Source: Paralichthys olivaceus
Lineage: Eukaryota > Chordata > Actinopteri > Pleuronectiformes > Paralichthyidae
Assembly (NCBI RefSeq): GCF_024713975.1
Contig: NC_091111.1
Span: 10,737,001-10,801,000 of the forward strand
DNA length: 64,000 nucleotides
Direction of reading: 5' to 3'
Below, piece after piece: positions 36,301 through 53,360 of this stretch. Position 1 is the stretch's first letter. Each line of letters begins with the position of its first letter. The translations under genes were made by a program, and so were the position numbers. Below the pieces are notes generated by a model that was not told the DNA's origin, searched no databases, and saw only the letters and a program-made list of their open reading frames with translations.

Positions 36301-39300
36301 TCAACTGTGCAAATCACTCTGATAATGATACTGACTCAAAGGATGCACAGACACTTGTAGAAAATGTTATTGCCAAAGCTGTACGAGAAGTGGAGGGGGA
36401 TGAAGCACACCTTGCTGCCAAGGAAAACCTTGCAGCTGCAGAAGAGGAAGAACCTGGTCATGCGTCTCGCCAGCCAGGTGAAGATGTTTCAAAAACTGAA
36501 CACCAGTCTGACAAAGAATCTGCAGATATGAACGATGATAGAGCCTCAGACCATGAATCAGCAAAAGGATCATTAACTAAAGATGAGATTGCAGACGTAA
36601 ATCAAGATGAACTTCAAGAGGAGACTGCAGACGCCACTACAGCTCAAGATGAAAATGCAGCAGAGACCACTGCAGCTGCTACAAGTGAACATGAATGCGA
36701 TAAAGATGAGGCTGTGGAAGAGGGGACAGTCGATGATGAAGAGATCCCTGCCACCACAACTCATGAATCTGTAGAAGAGAACTATGACGAATCATCAAAA
36801 GAACCAGATGAAGATGCAACACTGGAAGACCACATGGCTGTCACAGGTGAAGATGAAATCACTGATGAGAATGCTGAAGATAAAATTACAACAGAAGAGA
36901 CTGCTGAGCATGCATCTGACAAAGATGAGGCTGTGGACAAGCACGATGAAGAGGTGGTTGCTGTCACCAGTGAAGATGAACTGAAAGAAGAGACTGTTGA
37001 AGCCATAACGACAGAAGAAAAAGATGCAGACGAACATGAATCTGACAAAGAAGAAGCTGTGGTGGAAGAGGCAGATGAAGACTTGGAAGAGACTGCTGCC
37101 GCTAGTGGTGATGATGATTCTGCAGAAGATTTAGATGCCACCATATGTAAAGGCGAAGCTGCATTGAATAAGAATGAAGCCACGGATGATGATCTGCTAA
37201 AGGAACAAACTATGGAAGCATCAACAGAAGATGAGCTTGAGGTAGAAAAGGAGATTGCTGCTACAAGTGAAGATGAAGTTGAAGAAGAGGCCACCACAGC
37301 CGAAGAAGAAAATGCAGAAGAGGAAAAAAATGAGGATTTGGAGGAGGAAACAAAAAGTGATAAAGAAAAGTTTGCATCCACCAGTGCAGATGAGTCTGCA
37401 GATGAGAGCAATGACACAGCTGCAGTTAGCGATTTATCAAGAGAACCAACTGAAGATGCAGAAACTGAAGATGAGCCGGCTGTAGAAAAAGAAATCATCA
37501 GTGAAGATGATTCAAAGTTAGAGACCACTGAAGATGAAAATCAAGCAGAAGCTGTGGAACCAGGGATGGTTGACGATGGAGAAGAGACTCCTGTCATCAG
37601 TGATGATGATGACTCTGCTGAAGATGCCATCACAAATGATGAAGAAACCACAGCCGAGAATGATGCTGCAGGTGACGAAATTTCAAAGGAAGCAGATGAA
37701 GTGGCAGCGACTGAAGATGAGTCTGCGACTGAAAAAGAGGCAGAAGTCACATCAGAGCTTGCAGAGGTTGAAGATGAAAATCCTGCAGAAGAGTCTGATG
37801 TGGCTGCAACATCTGAAGGTGTGGCCACTGAGGCAGAGATGGTTGATGATGGACAAGAGACTGCTTGTACAAGTGATGAAGATGAAGCTACAGACAATGA
37901 TGAAGCAACATCAGCTGATGTGGCTGCAACATCTGAAGATGAATCTGGCAAGGATGAGGCCACTGAAGCGGAGATAGTTGATGATGGAGAAGAGACTGCT
38001 GGCACAAACGATGAAGATGAAGCTAATGACAACAGTGAGGCAACACCAGCCGAAGATGAAAGTGCTGTTGAAAGAGATAGTGTTGTCAAAAGTGAGGATG
38101 AAGCCGAGGATAACAGCGCAGAAGAGGAGGCTGATGTTGTACACGAATCTGACAACGATGAAGCAGTGGAAGAAGAAGAGATTCCAGCCACCAGTGGAGA
38201 TGAGTCTGACACTGCTGAAAAAGTAGAATCTGAAGATGAGATATCTGGAGAACAAGATGAAATGACGGAAGAAGCAGCTGAAACCACTGCAGCTGAAGAG
38301 GAAACAGATGTGGCAGATACAACTGAGGAAGCAGGGACAACAGAAGATGTGGAGGAAACTGCTGCCAGCAGTGAAGAGGATTCTGCAGAGGGCACGGACG
38401 CCCCTACAAATGATGATGAAACTTCACAGGAAATTGAAGCTGAAGCTGGCCAAACAACTGAAGATGCAGGAGAACTTGAAGAAGAGCATGATGATACAGA
38501 AGCTGATGCTGAATCTACAAGAGAGGAAAGCTCCAATGTTGTGACTCAAAGTGAATCAGAGGAGGAGAACGAGGAATCAGAATCAGATGATGATGAATCA
38601 AACAATGCAACAACAGATGCAAATGATACCGAAGGAGAAACAGAAACTAAGGAAGAAGCTGCTGTGGCCACTGAAGCGGAAGAGGAAAATGCATCAGATG
38701 TTGCAGACGCAACTGACCATGAATCTGACAAACAGGAAGGAGGGACAACAGAAGATGTGGAGGAAATTGCTGCTAGCAGTGAGGAGAAGGACAAGGATGA
38801 TGAGACTTCACAGGAAATAGATAACACAGCTGAAGCTGGCAAAGACAGAGAAGAACTTGAAGAAGAGCATGATGATGTTGAAGCTGATGCTGAATCTAGA
38901 AGAGAGGAGGAATCAGAGGAGGAGAACGATGAATCACCCACAGATGATGATGAATCAAACAATGAAACAACAGATGCAAATGATACCGAAGGAGAAAAAG
39001 AAACAAAGGAAGAAACTGCTGTGGCCACTGAAGCAGAAGAGGAAAATGCAGCAGATGTGGCAGATGCAAGTGATCATGAATCTGACGAGGAAGCAGAGGA
39101 GGAATCAGAGGAGGAGAACGATGAATCAGCCACAGACGATCATGAATCGAACAATGCAACAACGACTGCAAATGATACAGAAGGAGAAAAAGATGATGAA
39201 ATGAAGGAAGAAGCTGCTGTGACCACAGAAGCTGAAGAGGAAAATGCAGCAGATGTGGCAGAGGCAAGTGGTCATGAATCTGACGAGGAAGCAGGGACAA

Positions 39301-40664
39301 CAGAAGATGTGGAGGAAACTGCGGCTAGTGGCGAGGAGGAGGAAGATGAGACTTCACAGGAAATTGATAACGAAGCGGAAGCTGGCAAAGATGGAGAAGA
39401 ACTTGAAGAAGAGCGAGATGATATTGAAGCTGATGCTGAATCAACGAAAGAGGAAAGCTCCAAAGCTGTAACTGAAAATGAATCCGAGAAGGAGAACGAA
39501 GAATCAGCCTCAGGCGATCATGAATCAGTAAATGATGCAACAACAGATGCAAATGATACAGAAGGAGAAGAGGATTCTTCAACATATCATAATGAGACTG
39601 CAGATGAAACGGCACAAGAATACGAGGCTGGAGAAGAGGATGAAGTGGCTACAGATGAAAATGAGAATTCAAGTGAAGTTGAAGAGGCATCGGCTGAAGA
39701 GCCTCAAGAGACAGAAGCATCTGAACAAAATGCAGAAAACAGTGCCACTGAAGACTTTGTTAAAGAAGAAGAAGAAGAAGGTGAAGATGAAGATGAGGAA
39801 AAACTAGAAGAAGGTGAGGAGTCTGAAGAGGCTGAGAATGAAAGGGAGGAATCAGCTGAAAGTGGAGAGGAGTCTGGAGGTGAAGATGGCACAGAGGCTG
39901 CAACAACAGCAGATGAGACTGGAGAACGAGAAACAGCGCAGGAAGACTTGGGAGAAACTGAAGTAGTGGGAAATGAGATTGCTAAAGGTAACGGCGGAGA
40001 AGAATCTGGTGCAGACGATGACTCTGCAGGAGAAGAGGTTGGAGAAACTGCAGACAACACTGAGGATGAATCTGCACCAGACAGCAGACAAATTACTGGT
40101 GAAGAAGATGAGGAGGATACAGACAAAAATCCTGTTGAAGCCGAACAAACACAAGAAGAAAGTGACATTGCTGCAGAGCAGCAAGAAGATGTGGAGGAAA
40201 TATCAGAGAAGAATGAAGAAAATGAACCAGTGGAAGATGTTGATGAAGATAATGATGGACAGACAAATATAACACAGTGTGAAAGTGCAAACATGCCAAA
40301 TGGAAGCAATGGTAATGATGAAGACAACGTCCATGCCTTCGAAGAAGAGGAGGAGGAAAGTGAGACACCCAATCCAGACTGGAGAGCAAACCAGGGAGAG
40401 TCAGCTGATGGAGAAGATGAGGCTGAGGAAGATGAGGAGGAATCAGAGGAAGAAACTGACGCAGAGCAAAATTTGGGTCCAAGCAAGATGAATGATCGAG
40501 AGGCAGCTAACAGTGCCGCTCTGGAACCAACAACTTTAATTCCTCTTGATACTTTAGGGAGAGTGAAGGCAGAATCTGATGATGGTGCTTTCGCTGATGT
40601 TGAAGATTCTGAGACTGAAACCAACAACCGAGATGAAGTCACGAGCTTCGGGTCAAAGACTTAG
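24319..40664 (+). CDS. rp1l1: Retinitis pigmentosa 1-like 1 protein, giant form (three coding exons, 4419 aa)
   Basis: The coding exons are 24319-24789 (phase 0 exit), 27312-27477 (phase 1 exit) and 28042-40664. The sum, 13,260 nt, is exactly 4420 codons. A doublecortin domain spans about residues 106-180 (KRVILVKNSDPSVRK, then KLYTPEGRK / IDNVQSLLQCPSVLV), with a His-rich stretch before it. The family block KVRVNKDGSLSMEMKVRFRL is at about 267-286. About 43 Ser/Lys repeats follow (576-2356). A conserved predicted-helical segment comes next (VWVLTLLNKIEKQFM, REFKVRWNLDNNEQLD, RRIQTSINRELRKIQGRAG; about 2790-2960). The remainder is a Glu/Asp tail. RP1 and RP1L1 bind axonemal microtubules of photoreceptors and organise outer-segment discs. 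Human RP1L1 has about 2400 residues and two DCX domains. Here the first DCX is not intact. RP1 itself is less likely because of the 8p23.1-type neighbours and acidic tail. Which teleost rp1l1 paralogue this is cannot be decided. Confidence 0.9.
26708..26905 (+). repeat. Degenerate teleost interspersed repeat in an rp1l1 intron
   Basis: Runs such as GAGGTCACAGTGAACTTTGA, TGACCTTTGACTCCTGAAAG, 'catttgtgccaaatttaaa' and 'cagtgaccttgac' match a dispersed repeat I recall from many teleost genomes. This copy is strongly diverged. Edges are approximate and no terminal repeats could be identified. Confidence 0.5.
27550..27900. mobile_element. MITE-like element with terminal inverted repeats in the last rp1l1 intron
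   Basis: GGTTATGTTTTC at 27562-27573 is exactly inverted as GAAAACATAACC at 27879-27890, enclosing 329 bp. Extended outward to 22 nt, the two ends still agree at about 17 positions (CTGCCACAGG... against CTACCAAGTA...). The interior is AT-rich and non-coding. This fits a small non-autonomous DNA transposon. The same terminus occurs alone at 24062 and at about 50630. No clear target-site duplication was seen. Confidence 0.55.
29130..34470 (+). repeat. rp1l1: Ser/Lys-rich protein repeat array in rp1l1 (about 43 units)
   Basis: A degenerate unit recurs with a core like E-R-A-x-S-x-M-S-x-K-S-x-x-S-x-x-S-x-K-S-K. Its units are separated by acidic spacers of about 10-30 residues (for example EVPAEDCATEDN). 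By hand I count about 43 cores over about 1,780 residues (576-2356). Examples are ERAQSAMSVKSNVSAKSKTS (the first residue is Q in one copy), KRASSNMSVKSARSNISNKS and DRALSAMSSKSAKS. At DNA level copies have diverged, so the array is old and probably under selection for composition. Many S-x-K/R-S sites would suit basophilic kinases (inference). Confidence 0.85.
38331..39600 (+). repeat. rp1l1: In-frame tandem duplications in the glutamate-rich rp1l1 tail
   Basis: The string GGGACAACAGAAGATGTGGA recurs near 38334, 38742 and 39294, with unit starts 408 and 552 bp apart (136 and 184 codons). A nested unit starting AATCAGAGGAGGAGAACG recurs at 38554, 38911 and 39103, with a diverged copy at 39481 (spacings 357, 192 and 378 bp). 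All spacings are multiples of three and copies are nearly identical over long stretches, so these are recent in-frame duplications. Human RP1L1 also has a length-variable Glu-rich repeat in its tail, but of 16-residue units. Confidence 0.85.
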
Positions 40665-41515
40665 AAAAAGAAATTCACCATAAGTTGGCTGTGACTCTGC
40701 ATATGCTTGACTGACATAAGGTGAGAGTGAGTCTGCAAGAAATGCAAACACTTTGTTCCAGCATTTCTACTCTTGAGATTGAACACATGCACTACATTAT
40801 ACACTAAAAATAAATCTTAAAACTTGATTGTAAATACTTTATGTAGCAGGTTTGCATAGTTCAATGCAAATAAACAGGGCTTTTATTTTCATGAACTATG
40901 AACCATAGATTATTTCTTACACGTTATCTACTCAAATCCTCAGACAGAACATGGGAAGTTCACGAATGACATTTTGCTTTGAAATTACTTAATGAATGTA
41001 CTGTCATACATGCACATATATATACTGTAGTTTTCTCTTCAAATTACTGCAATATACTTATCATTTTTGCTGCTCAACATTGCAGGTTTGAAGATGTTAA
41101 TGTTTAAAATATATCAAAGGAGTATATATTTTTGTAGTTAATACTGTACTCTTCTGGAGAGCCAGAAAATACTGATAATATTCATTTTGAATGTTTAAAT
41201 TACTTTTGTGCAGATGCAGTATTCAGGGCAGTATCTTAGTGCTAGATCTAAAAAAAATGGATAACGGTTAACATCATTGTGCACATCATCACAATTCAAT
41301 TAGATAACTGCATTTCAACTTTAATTGATTTCCATGAGATGAACATGAACCTCTCTGTATGGTCATGGCAGGATTTCTCTGTATAATAACTGGCTCTCCC
41401 ATTTGGTATATTTCAAAAGTATTTAAGAAAATGCATTATTCTCTGTGGTACAGAGATTATTACCTTTGCTGAATGTACTGTATGAATTATCAATAAAAAT
41501 AAATGTATTTTAAAC
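40665..41515 (+). other. rp1l1: rp1l1 3' UTR with poly(A) signals
   Basis: AATAAA hexamers occur near 40809, near 40867 and at 41492-41497, followed by AAATAAA at 41498. The last is followed by the GT-rich TGTGTCGTTTTGTTGG, a good downstream element, so the main 3' end is placed near 41515. Earlier sites could give shorter transcripts. Confidence 0.6.
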
Positions 41516-42377
41516 TCTTGTGTCGTTTTGTTGGAAATATACCTCAGATTCCCACGAATCAAAAGTGTGACACTGACACGCCGTCATAAGCTGTAGCATA
41601 AGTTTGCAGTTGAAAGTAACTGTGTCAGTGTAAAGTGTGTCATCATGGTGAAAAAAGATATTCTTCTTGAATTACCGTAGATGGAAATCTGTTAAAACAG
41701 TATATTATGTTGGAAGGATGATAAACAGAATCATAACAATTAAAATAGTAAATAATCCAGTTCAACACAACAATTATTTTATTTTTATATAAATGTAAAA
41801 TATAATGTATATAATATATATAATATATCAATATTTTCACCAGAAGCGACATGGAGGGGTTAAAAACTACATATATGTATTTGAAGTCAGTGAACTAGTC
41901 ACATTATGATGTTTTATTTTATGGAGGGTTGGGTTGTGATTGGAACAAGAATGAATCGAGTCACTTCAGTCTTTACTATTTACTGAATTTTCCAAGATAA
42001 CTGAAAGCGTAATAGAATTCCCGAACACAAGTACAATCAACTGCGGTGTCAAGGTGTGTGAATGGGTGTGTGAGGCCGTCTGCTGAGACTTCCTTCAGGC
42101 TCCCTCTACAGTGAGCCCCATTAGATGGAGCTGATGGATGTGGTCCTCTCCCAGTCTCCGTTTGCAGTCTCCTGTGCTCATGTGACACACATAATTGGTG
42201 TCACTCTGATTGACTGCATAACACCAGGCCGAGGTGCAGGCCTCTCGTCTCAGGCTTCTGCATCGAGGCGAGAGCGTCTAATCGTTTGTTTGAATGACGC
42301 CACAATATCAACACCGGTTCCCACATAATGATCAATACTTTTCTTAAATTAATAAAATCTTTCTTCATAGCTGCCCT

Positions 42378-42379
<2 letters not shown>

Positions 42380-42418
<39 letters not shown>
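42380..42418 (+). repeat. (CT)n microsatellite
   Basis: An uninterrupted dinucleotide repeat of about 39 bp. Confidence 0.92.
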
Positions 42419-42421
<3 letters not shown>

Positions 42422-42769
42422 CTGACCCATAACACACACAAACCTTGTCATTGGACAAATGTGCAGACTCAAACTGGATAAAAATAACAGAACATGTAAA
42501 CTTAGGCAATGTATGGTGTAAAAATAAATGTTTGGTGTTTCAGATTTAGGGATGATTTGTGTCCGTTCTCTCGTATCATTTTCATCCTAGATTATTGTTT
42601 ACTCTCAGAAATCCCTCTTAGGATATTTTATATGTAAACTAGGCTAACTTTCAAATAAACAGGCTTGAATAAACTAGAGTTTGCTGTGATCATAATGTGA
42701 CATTGTTGCTCAGGGAGGAACAGTACTTAATATGACTATTGCTTAAATCAAGACCTGTAAAGGTTAAAC

Positions 42770-42772
<3 letters not shown>

Positions 42773-42808
<36 letters not shown>
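42773..42808 (+). repeat. (TA)n microsatellite
   Basis: An uninterrupted TA repeat of about 36 bp, followed by a short near-copy (CGATATATG). Confidence 0.92.
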
Positions 42809-42809
<1 letters not shown>

Positions 42810-43554
42810 GATATATGATACCTCTTATTTTAATTTATGAAAACCTCTTTAATAATAAAGCTTACTGTTTGATTTAGTGAGATATGACTGTAATCCTCAA
42901 GTCTTGTGGAAAAGTAGAGTGCTTTTTCGAGGAAGCACCTGCTTGCTGGCACAGAGTTATTTCCACGGTAAACACTGGAGGAGTGAGGAACGTCATCCGG
43001 AGCACAATAATAAGGGGCTTTCCCGGAGCCATGTTTACCCCGGAGCAACTTGCCACTGGAACAGCTGCGTGAAAGTTTGCTCCCAACTACATTAACCCAA
43101 CTGCTAATGTGTGCTTTAAACAAATAAGTCTTACAGGTAGCATGTAACTGGGGAGCATGTAGGGTTTTGTACTTTATGCAGATCATGTTAATGGCAGAAA
43201 GAAACACAAATAAAATAAAATATATATATATAAATATGCAGGAAACACTGAAATTATCCTGCATATTAAGCTCTAGCGTGTCCGACAGTCTAATGGAGGA
43301 AAAGTGAAGCTCACCTGAAGAGTCCCTTGAGGAAGAGCTGCAGCAACTGTTGAATACATCGAGGGGATTCAATTGTTCCTTGTTTATTGACAATCACTTT
43401 GTCTTTTTTGGGGCAAATGCAGGAGCGAGACCGTCTCTCACTCCATGTGTGACAGAGGATAGAAACGGTTCCCACAGAGACAGGAAGTCGAATAGGGGCC
43501 TCTTGTGATGCAGAGGGGGATCAAAATTGAGGAAAGTGTGTTTGTGATGATGTG

Positions 43555-43890
43555 TGCGTGCGTGCATGTGTGCTATTGTGTGTATGTCTTTGTGAGGACA
43601 AATGCCACGGATTGAGGACATTTTGGGAAAGTGAGGGTGTTGGGCTGAATGCATTATACCAATAGGTTTCCTAACTAAGATAGAAGTACAAGGTTATGTG
43701 CGGGTATGTGTATGTGTGCATGTCTCTCAATAGTTATGAGGGAAAATTCTGGTTCAATAGCATCATTGTGAGGACATTTTTTCTGGCCCTCACAAATTAA
43801 AGGGTCAGGGTGAGGGGCTAGGGAATGCATTATGTCAATGAGTGTCCTCAAAACTATAGAGAGACGCGCATGTGTGTGTTTCTTTGTGTG
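43555..43890 (+). repeat. Two diverged copies of a 'tgtgaggaca' dispersed repeat
   Basis: Blocks with TTTGTGAGGACA...GCATTATACCAATAGG (about 43555-43690) and TTGTGAGGACATTTTTTCTGG...GGGCTAGGGAATGCATTATG...GAGTGTCCTCA (about 43730-43890) resemble each other. I recall this motif as common in teleost genomes near GT microsatellites, and GT-rich text flanks both copies. Confidence 0.55.
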
Positions 43891-44390
43891 TGTGGTGTGT
43901 CCACTTTGTAATCAACACTTCTAATGCTTTAACTAGCACTTAGAATACAGCTTCTATATTCAAATTCTAATCTTCATGTTCAATATAATAAAAGCTCAAC
44001 CCACACACCCAAATGCAAAACACACACCCAAGCGCATGTACAGACATTTTGAGTCACACGCACTGCACACTCACATTAATAATGGGAGCTGAAAGCAGCC
44101 GTTGGTACCATGTATGCTTTTGGCACAGGGGTGGTCAGGACCGCGTTAGTAAAGGAGACCCACGCTCCCTTTCTTTCCCACTGTTGTTCAGGTTATCCTG
44201 TGGGGCCACTTATGACCCTTCTGCAGGCAGGATGCAATGTCTGGGGACCCCAACAGAGCTGTACACAAGCATCCGCAAAGCCCTGGGAAGAAAACAAGGG
44301 CTGATGGAAAACCAGAAGAAGGGAGCATAAAGAGAAACAGCAGTTAGTAACCAGGACGCACTCAATAACAATCACCATGCACCTGCAGCC

Positions 44391-44418
44391 TGTGTATGTG
44401 TGTGTGTGTGTGTGTGTG
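44391..44418 (+). repeat. (TG)n microsatellite
   Basis: A TG repeat of about 28 bp with one interruption. Confidence 0.85.
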
Positions 44419-46284
44419 CAGTGAAGTGAGGTTGTTCATTCAGAGAACTAGCACAACAGGGTCCCCACACACAGCCCAGGTGGTCCAAACAAAAACCTGT
44501 GAAGTCTTGCCCAGAGAGTAATATCCCCACATTGCGTTTTTATAAAGCCCCCCCATAGGAAACAAACACTTCCGGTGCTGTAAGATTTATTGTTCTCTGC
44601 ACTTATAGGCTACAACTTACTCTGAATGATATCTTCCTTATAAAATTGTTTCATTCATTTGATATCAAACAAGGGGGGGACTCATAAATACTCCGGGGCA
44701 TGAGTCATGGGTGAATTCCCTCTGCCTTTGCATTTCACGGTGACAATAGGAAAGAGCTGGTTAGCTGGTATGAAAAACCAAAGCATTGTTGTACTTTGAT
44801 AGATTGATCGCACAGCATCAGCTCGATTCCACATCCAGATGGTGCTGCACTTTACTGAATCATTTCTTTATCGTAGGGTCAATTTGTTTGTAATACTAGT
44901 GAACCATTATTCACTGATGGACATGGTGTGAGTTCAGGGAAAAGTGTCTTGAACTTGGAACTTGGAGTCACGGAATAAAATGTGACCTTCAGTGCCATCT
45001 AGTGTCATGTAAAGGGAACCTCAGAAACCAGACAACCTGTGGACTGCTTAATGGTCCTGGAGGTAAATTCAGTCTCCACATAAATTATACAAATCAAAGC
45101 ACTTGTGCTTAAGAGGAAATAAACCAGATCTGTCTTATAAGAATCGTTCTCATGGAGCATTAAAAAAAGGAGTGAGTATTTAGATACACAACGTCTTCTC
45201 AATACAAATACTTGACAGAAACTGATCTGTTGCCCACATATTCACACCACTAACATGTGTTTGTTGCATTAAAATGCATGTATTATGTATGAAGTACTTG
45301 TGGAGAATTAATGGATTTGCAAGTTTCCCAATATTATAGTGATACTAAAAAAAATATTTGAAAGCAATTCAATTCAATTTGAAAGTAAATATTAATGGTG
45401 TCTGTCCTTTACAATAAAGTACAGTAGCTCTTATAATAATAATACAAAGTATATGTATATTGATTATGCTGAACCGACCTCTACTTACTACTACTTAGTA
45501 CTACTAATAAATTATAGTTAGAGTATCAGAGTAATTTGAGTATTACTTCAGATTATACATGCAACTATGTGTATAATAAAGAGCTCTACATGATGTTATA
45601 GTCTATGTTCAGCAGGTAATAAAGGTCAAAGCAGGTTTGTAAGGATAAGAATCATTTAAATTGCATTAATATCTGCAACTTTTGACATTGCACATATATG
45701 AGAAAAATACGTCCTCTCTTCCCATGAGTACACACTGGCTCCCAATTTGACTCATTACTAGTCCACTAGTCCATCTAGTGGTGATGATATGTACTGCTTT
45801 TCTAAGTATTGTGAACGCATTGAGGTTTATTAGTAAGTTTAATTGTAGACACAAACAGAAAAGAGGAACTTAGACATACGCCATGGAAACTATTCTATCT
45901 TTGTGTTACACACGCCAACAATCACTCAGACACTTACACACATCACAGCACAGCCCCCTTTTTCCACTGCGATCGCATGTGACGTGCAAAATGACTTGTA
46001 GTAAAAGTAATAAACAAGTTGTATATTAACACAAATTATATGCTGTCCACACACAAACATTTTGAAATACAACTGTTTATAACAAATCAACAATTGTAAG
46101 CTTCTTCCTCTTTGGAATTTGATTGAGATGAGACAATATTCATTAATTTCACACATGAAGGTTTGGTCAGTCATTTAGGTTTGTCAGTTTGTTAGAAGAT
46201 CTGCAGGAGGGGGCAAGAGAAGGAATGACCAGACAACATAAACAAACTGTTATCTCTTTACTGTAACGTGAGTGTAGTTCTCCT

Positions 46285-46312
46285 GAGAGTGAAAGAGAGA
46301 GAGAGAGTGAGT

Positions 46313-46344
<32 letters not shown>

Positions 46345-46370
46345 GAGAGAGAGTGAGAGCGAGAGAGAGG
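46285..46370 (+). repeat. (GA)n imperfect microsatellite
   Basis: An 86 bp purine tract of GA units with GTGA and GACA interruptions. The minus-strand frame of Ser-Leu runs across it is a by-product of the repeat. Confidence 0.9.
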
Positions 46371-47449
46371 CTGACAAGAATTTTTTGATGAGGAACTTGA
46401 AGACATTTTAACATGTGGAGTACTTTTGACGACTGAAGCCTGGGGTCTCAAGGTACTGTACAATTATCTCACAATACAGACTGCAGACAGGGAGTAAAAG
46501 TAGGGTTACTGTAATGATATGGTGGTAAAAGGAACAGAAGAGAAATAATGTAAAATTTTGGGGACAAAAGGTGCACGTGTGAAAAGTGTTTATCAGAGAT
46601 ACAAGCTGTCACAGTTTTATACGTGAAAATAAATTGAGAGAGAGAAAGAGAAACACAATTCCTAGTGTGTGTGAAAATAGCACGATTCAAATATTTGTAA
46701 TATAAAGCTGATGCAGCAAAGGTCAGTAAAAAAATTGAGACACACTTAAACATTTAGTGTTACACTTAAATACAGATATTTTAAATTGTAATTTCTCAAC
46801 AGCAGTGCCACTTATAATATGACCACCATAGTTTAGTCACAATAATGAATAGTTAAGACAATGAAAGTACAACAAAAGATTGTCCTCATCACAGTGGCTT
46901 TTTTATGGCACATAAATAAAATAAAAAATATAGTTTTACATTATTCCTGTTATGGTGCTGACACATAGATGCTGACATCAAAAGTCCGTCAATGAACAGA
47001 AACAAATAACGTGTGACTCCAGTATGAAGTCCAAGCAAGTTTGGTTTGTGCTGAATATTGTTGACATTTAAGTTTAAATTAAACTTTGTGGTAAATCAGA
47101 TTAATTTCTGCTAAGTATTAAAACACTGAAATGTTCTCTCACAACTCTGGACCATTTCATTGAAACTCTGATCACTATTTATCATAAACAACAACTCAGA
47201 AACAGCTCTGAAAAACATGGTACTTTCACATTGACTCTTAAACATGAACAAATTCACAATACCCTTCCTCTATTTTTGACTCTGAAATGCTACTGTGGCT
47301 TTAACGGCATATGCAAAGGACACCATCTAAAGCTGTAAAATTATTTTTCCACTTCCTCATACGAGGGCTTATTTGTTATGTTCTTAGATAAACACACTAA
47401 CAACAGAGACTTCAGTAATTTTATTTTGCAGTTTACAGTGAGTTGAATT

Positions 47450-47529
47450 CATTTTTTGAACCGGGGATGAACTCAGAGACAAGGCCCTGCAGTGAGAGGA
47501 GTGGAGACTGAAAACATCTGCTTTATCAG
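47450..47529 (+). other. blk: Possible non-coding first exon of blk
   Basis: The first coding exon starts only 1 nt before the ATG, after an acceptor TATATTCAG, so the 5' UTR must lie upstream. A CAG|GTATCA donor at 47529/47530 would close an exon ending ACATCTGCTTTATCAG and leave a 98-nt intron, in keeping with the small introns of this gene. No promoter element was identified. Confidence 0.3.
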
Positions 47530-47628
47530 GTATCAACAGAAACAAACCAGCATGGATGTTGTACCTGTCTTTTTATTAGTATTTGGTTTAGCTGTAGAAG
47601 GTTATTAATTCCATGATATATATTCAGG

Positions 47629-52937
<5,309 letters not shown>

Positions 52938-53250
52938 AAGCAGAGAGAAAATGTTTCCTGGTGATAGAGACAGAAGTGAGACTTGAATACGTGGATGATC
53001 AAACAAACATCTTCACGATAGATCAAATTTTATTTTACATTTCGAGTGGACACATTTTTTTTCTTCTACTTCATGAGTGAATAGTAAAGCTTCTTATTTA
53101 TGGCTCCTTCCGTCTCTAGGAACTATGAGACTGAAAGAGTCAAATTCAGAAGACGTTTTATTTACTGACTGTCCCCCTGGTATTGATGGCTCCCATTCCA
53201 CTGAAAGTTATAAAGACACAATATGACTAATAAACAATGGATAAGTAGAA
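52938..53250 (+). other. blk: blk 3' UTR with poly(A) signal
   Basis: AATAAA at 53229-53234 is the first canonical signal after the TGA stop of blk. Cleavage would fall around 53250. The UTR extent is inferred. Confidence 0.5.
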
Positions 53251-53292
53251 ATAACAAAATAATAAGCATAAACAGCTTAATATTTGTATAAC

Positions 53293-53360
53293 ACAGAGAT
53301 AACCAGCCTGAAATTACAGGCATGATACAGAGATAACCAGCCTGAGATTACATGCACAAT
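53293..53360 (+). repeat. 34-bp tandem duplication
   Basis: Two adjacent copies start ACAGAGATAACCAGCCTGA at 53293 and 53327, differing at a few positions (AAATTACAGGCATGAT against GATTACATGCACAAT). Confidence 0.9.

Larger units (their letters stand above)
41516..47450. other. rp1l1-blk intergenic region
   Basis: About 6 kb with no supportable coding exon. It contains microsatellites (CT at 42380-42418, TA at 42773-42808, TG at 44391-44418, GA at 46285-46370) and the GAGGACA-type repeats at 43555-43890. Frames such as 42830-43393 minus and 44013-44330 plus show no family motif and span AT-rich or repeat sequence. The blk promoter should be near its right end. Confidence 0.5.

Noticed and set aside
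37541-40642. Long Ser-rich minus-strand open frames (up to about 330 codons) opposite the rp1l1 tail
   Set aside because: GAA/GAG/GAT codons read backwards give TTC/CTC/ATC, and in shifted frames Ser codons without stops. They are a composition by-product of the glutamate-rich exon.
42830-43393. A 187-codon minus-strand frame near the TA repeat
   Set aside because: It is AT-rich with a Phe/Ile/Tyr run across an ATATAT stretch and shows no domain or codon bias. It is a chance frame.
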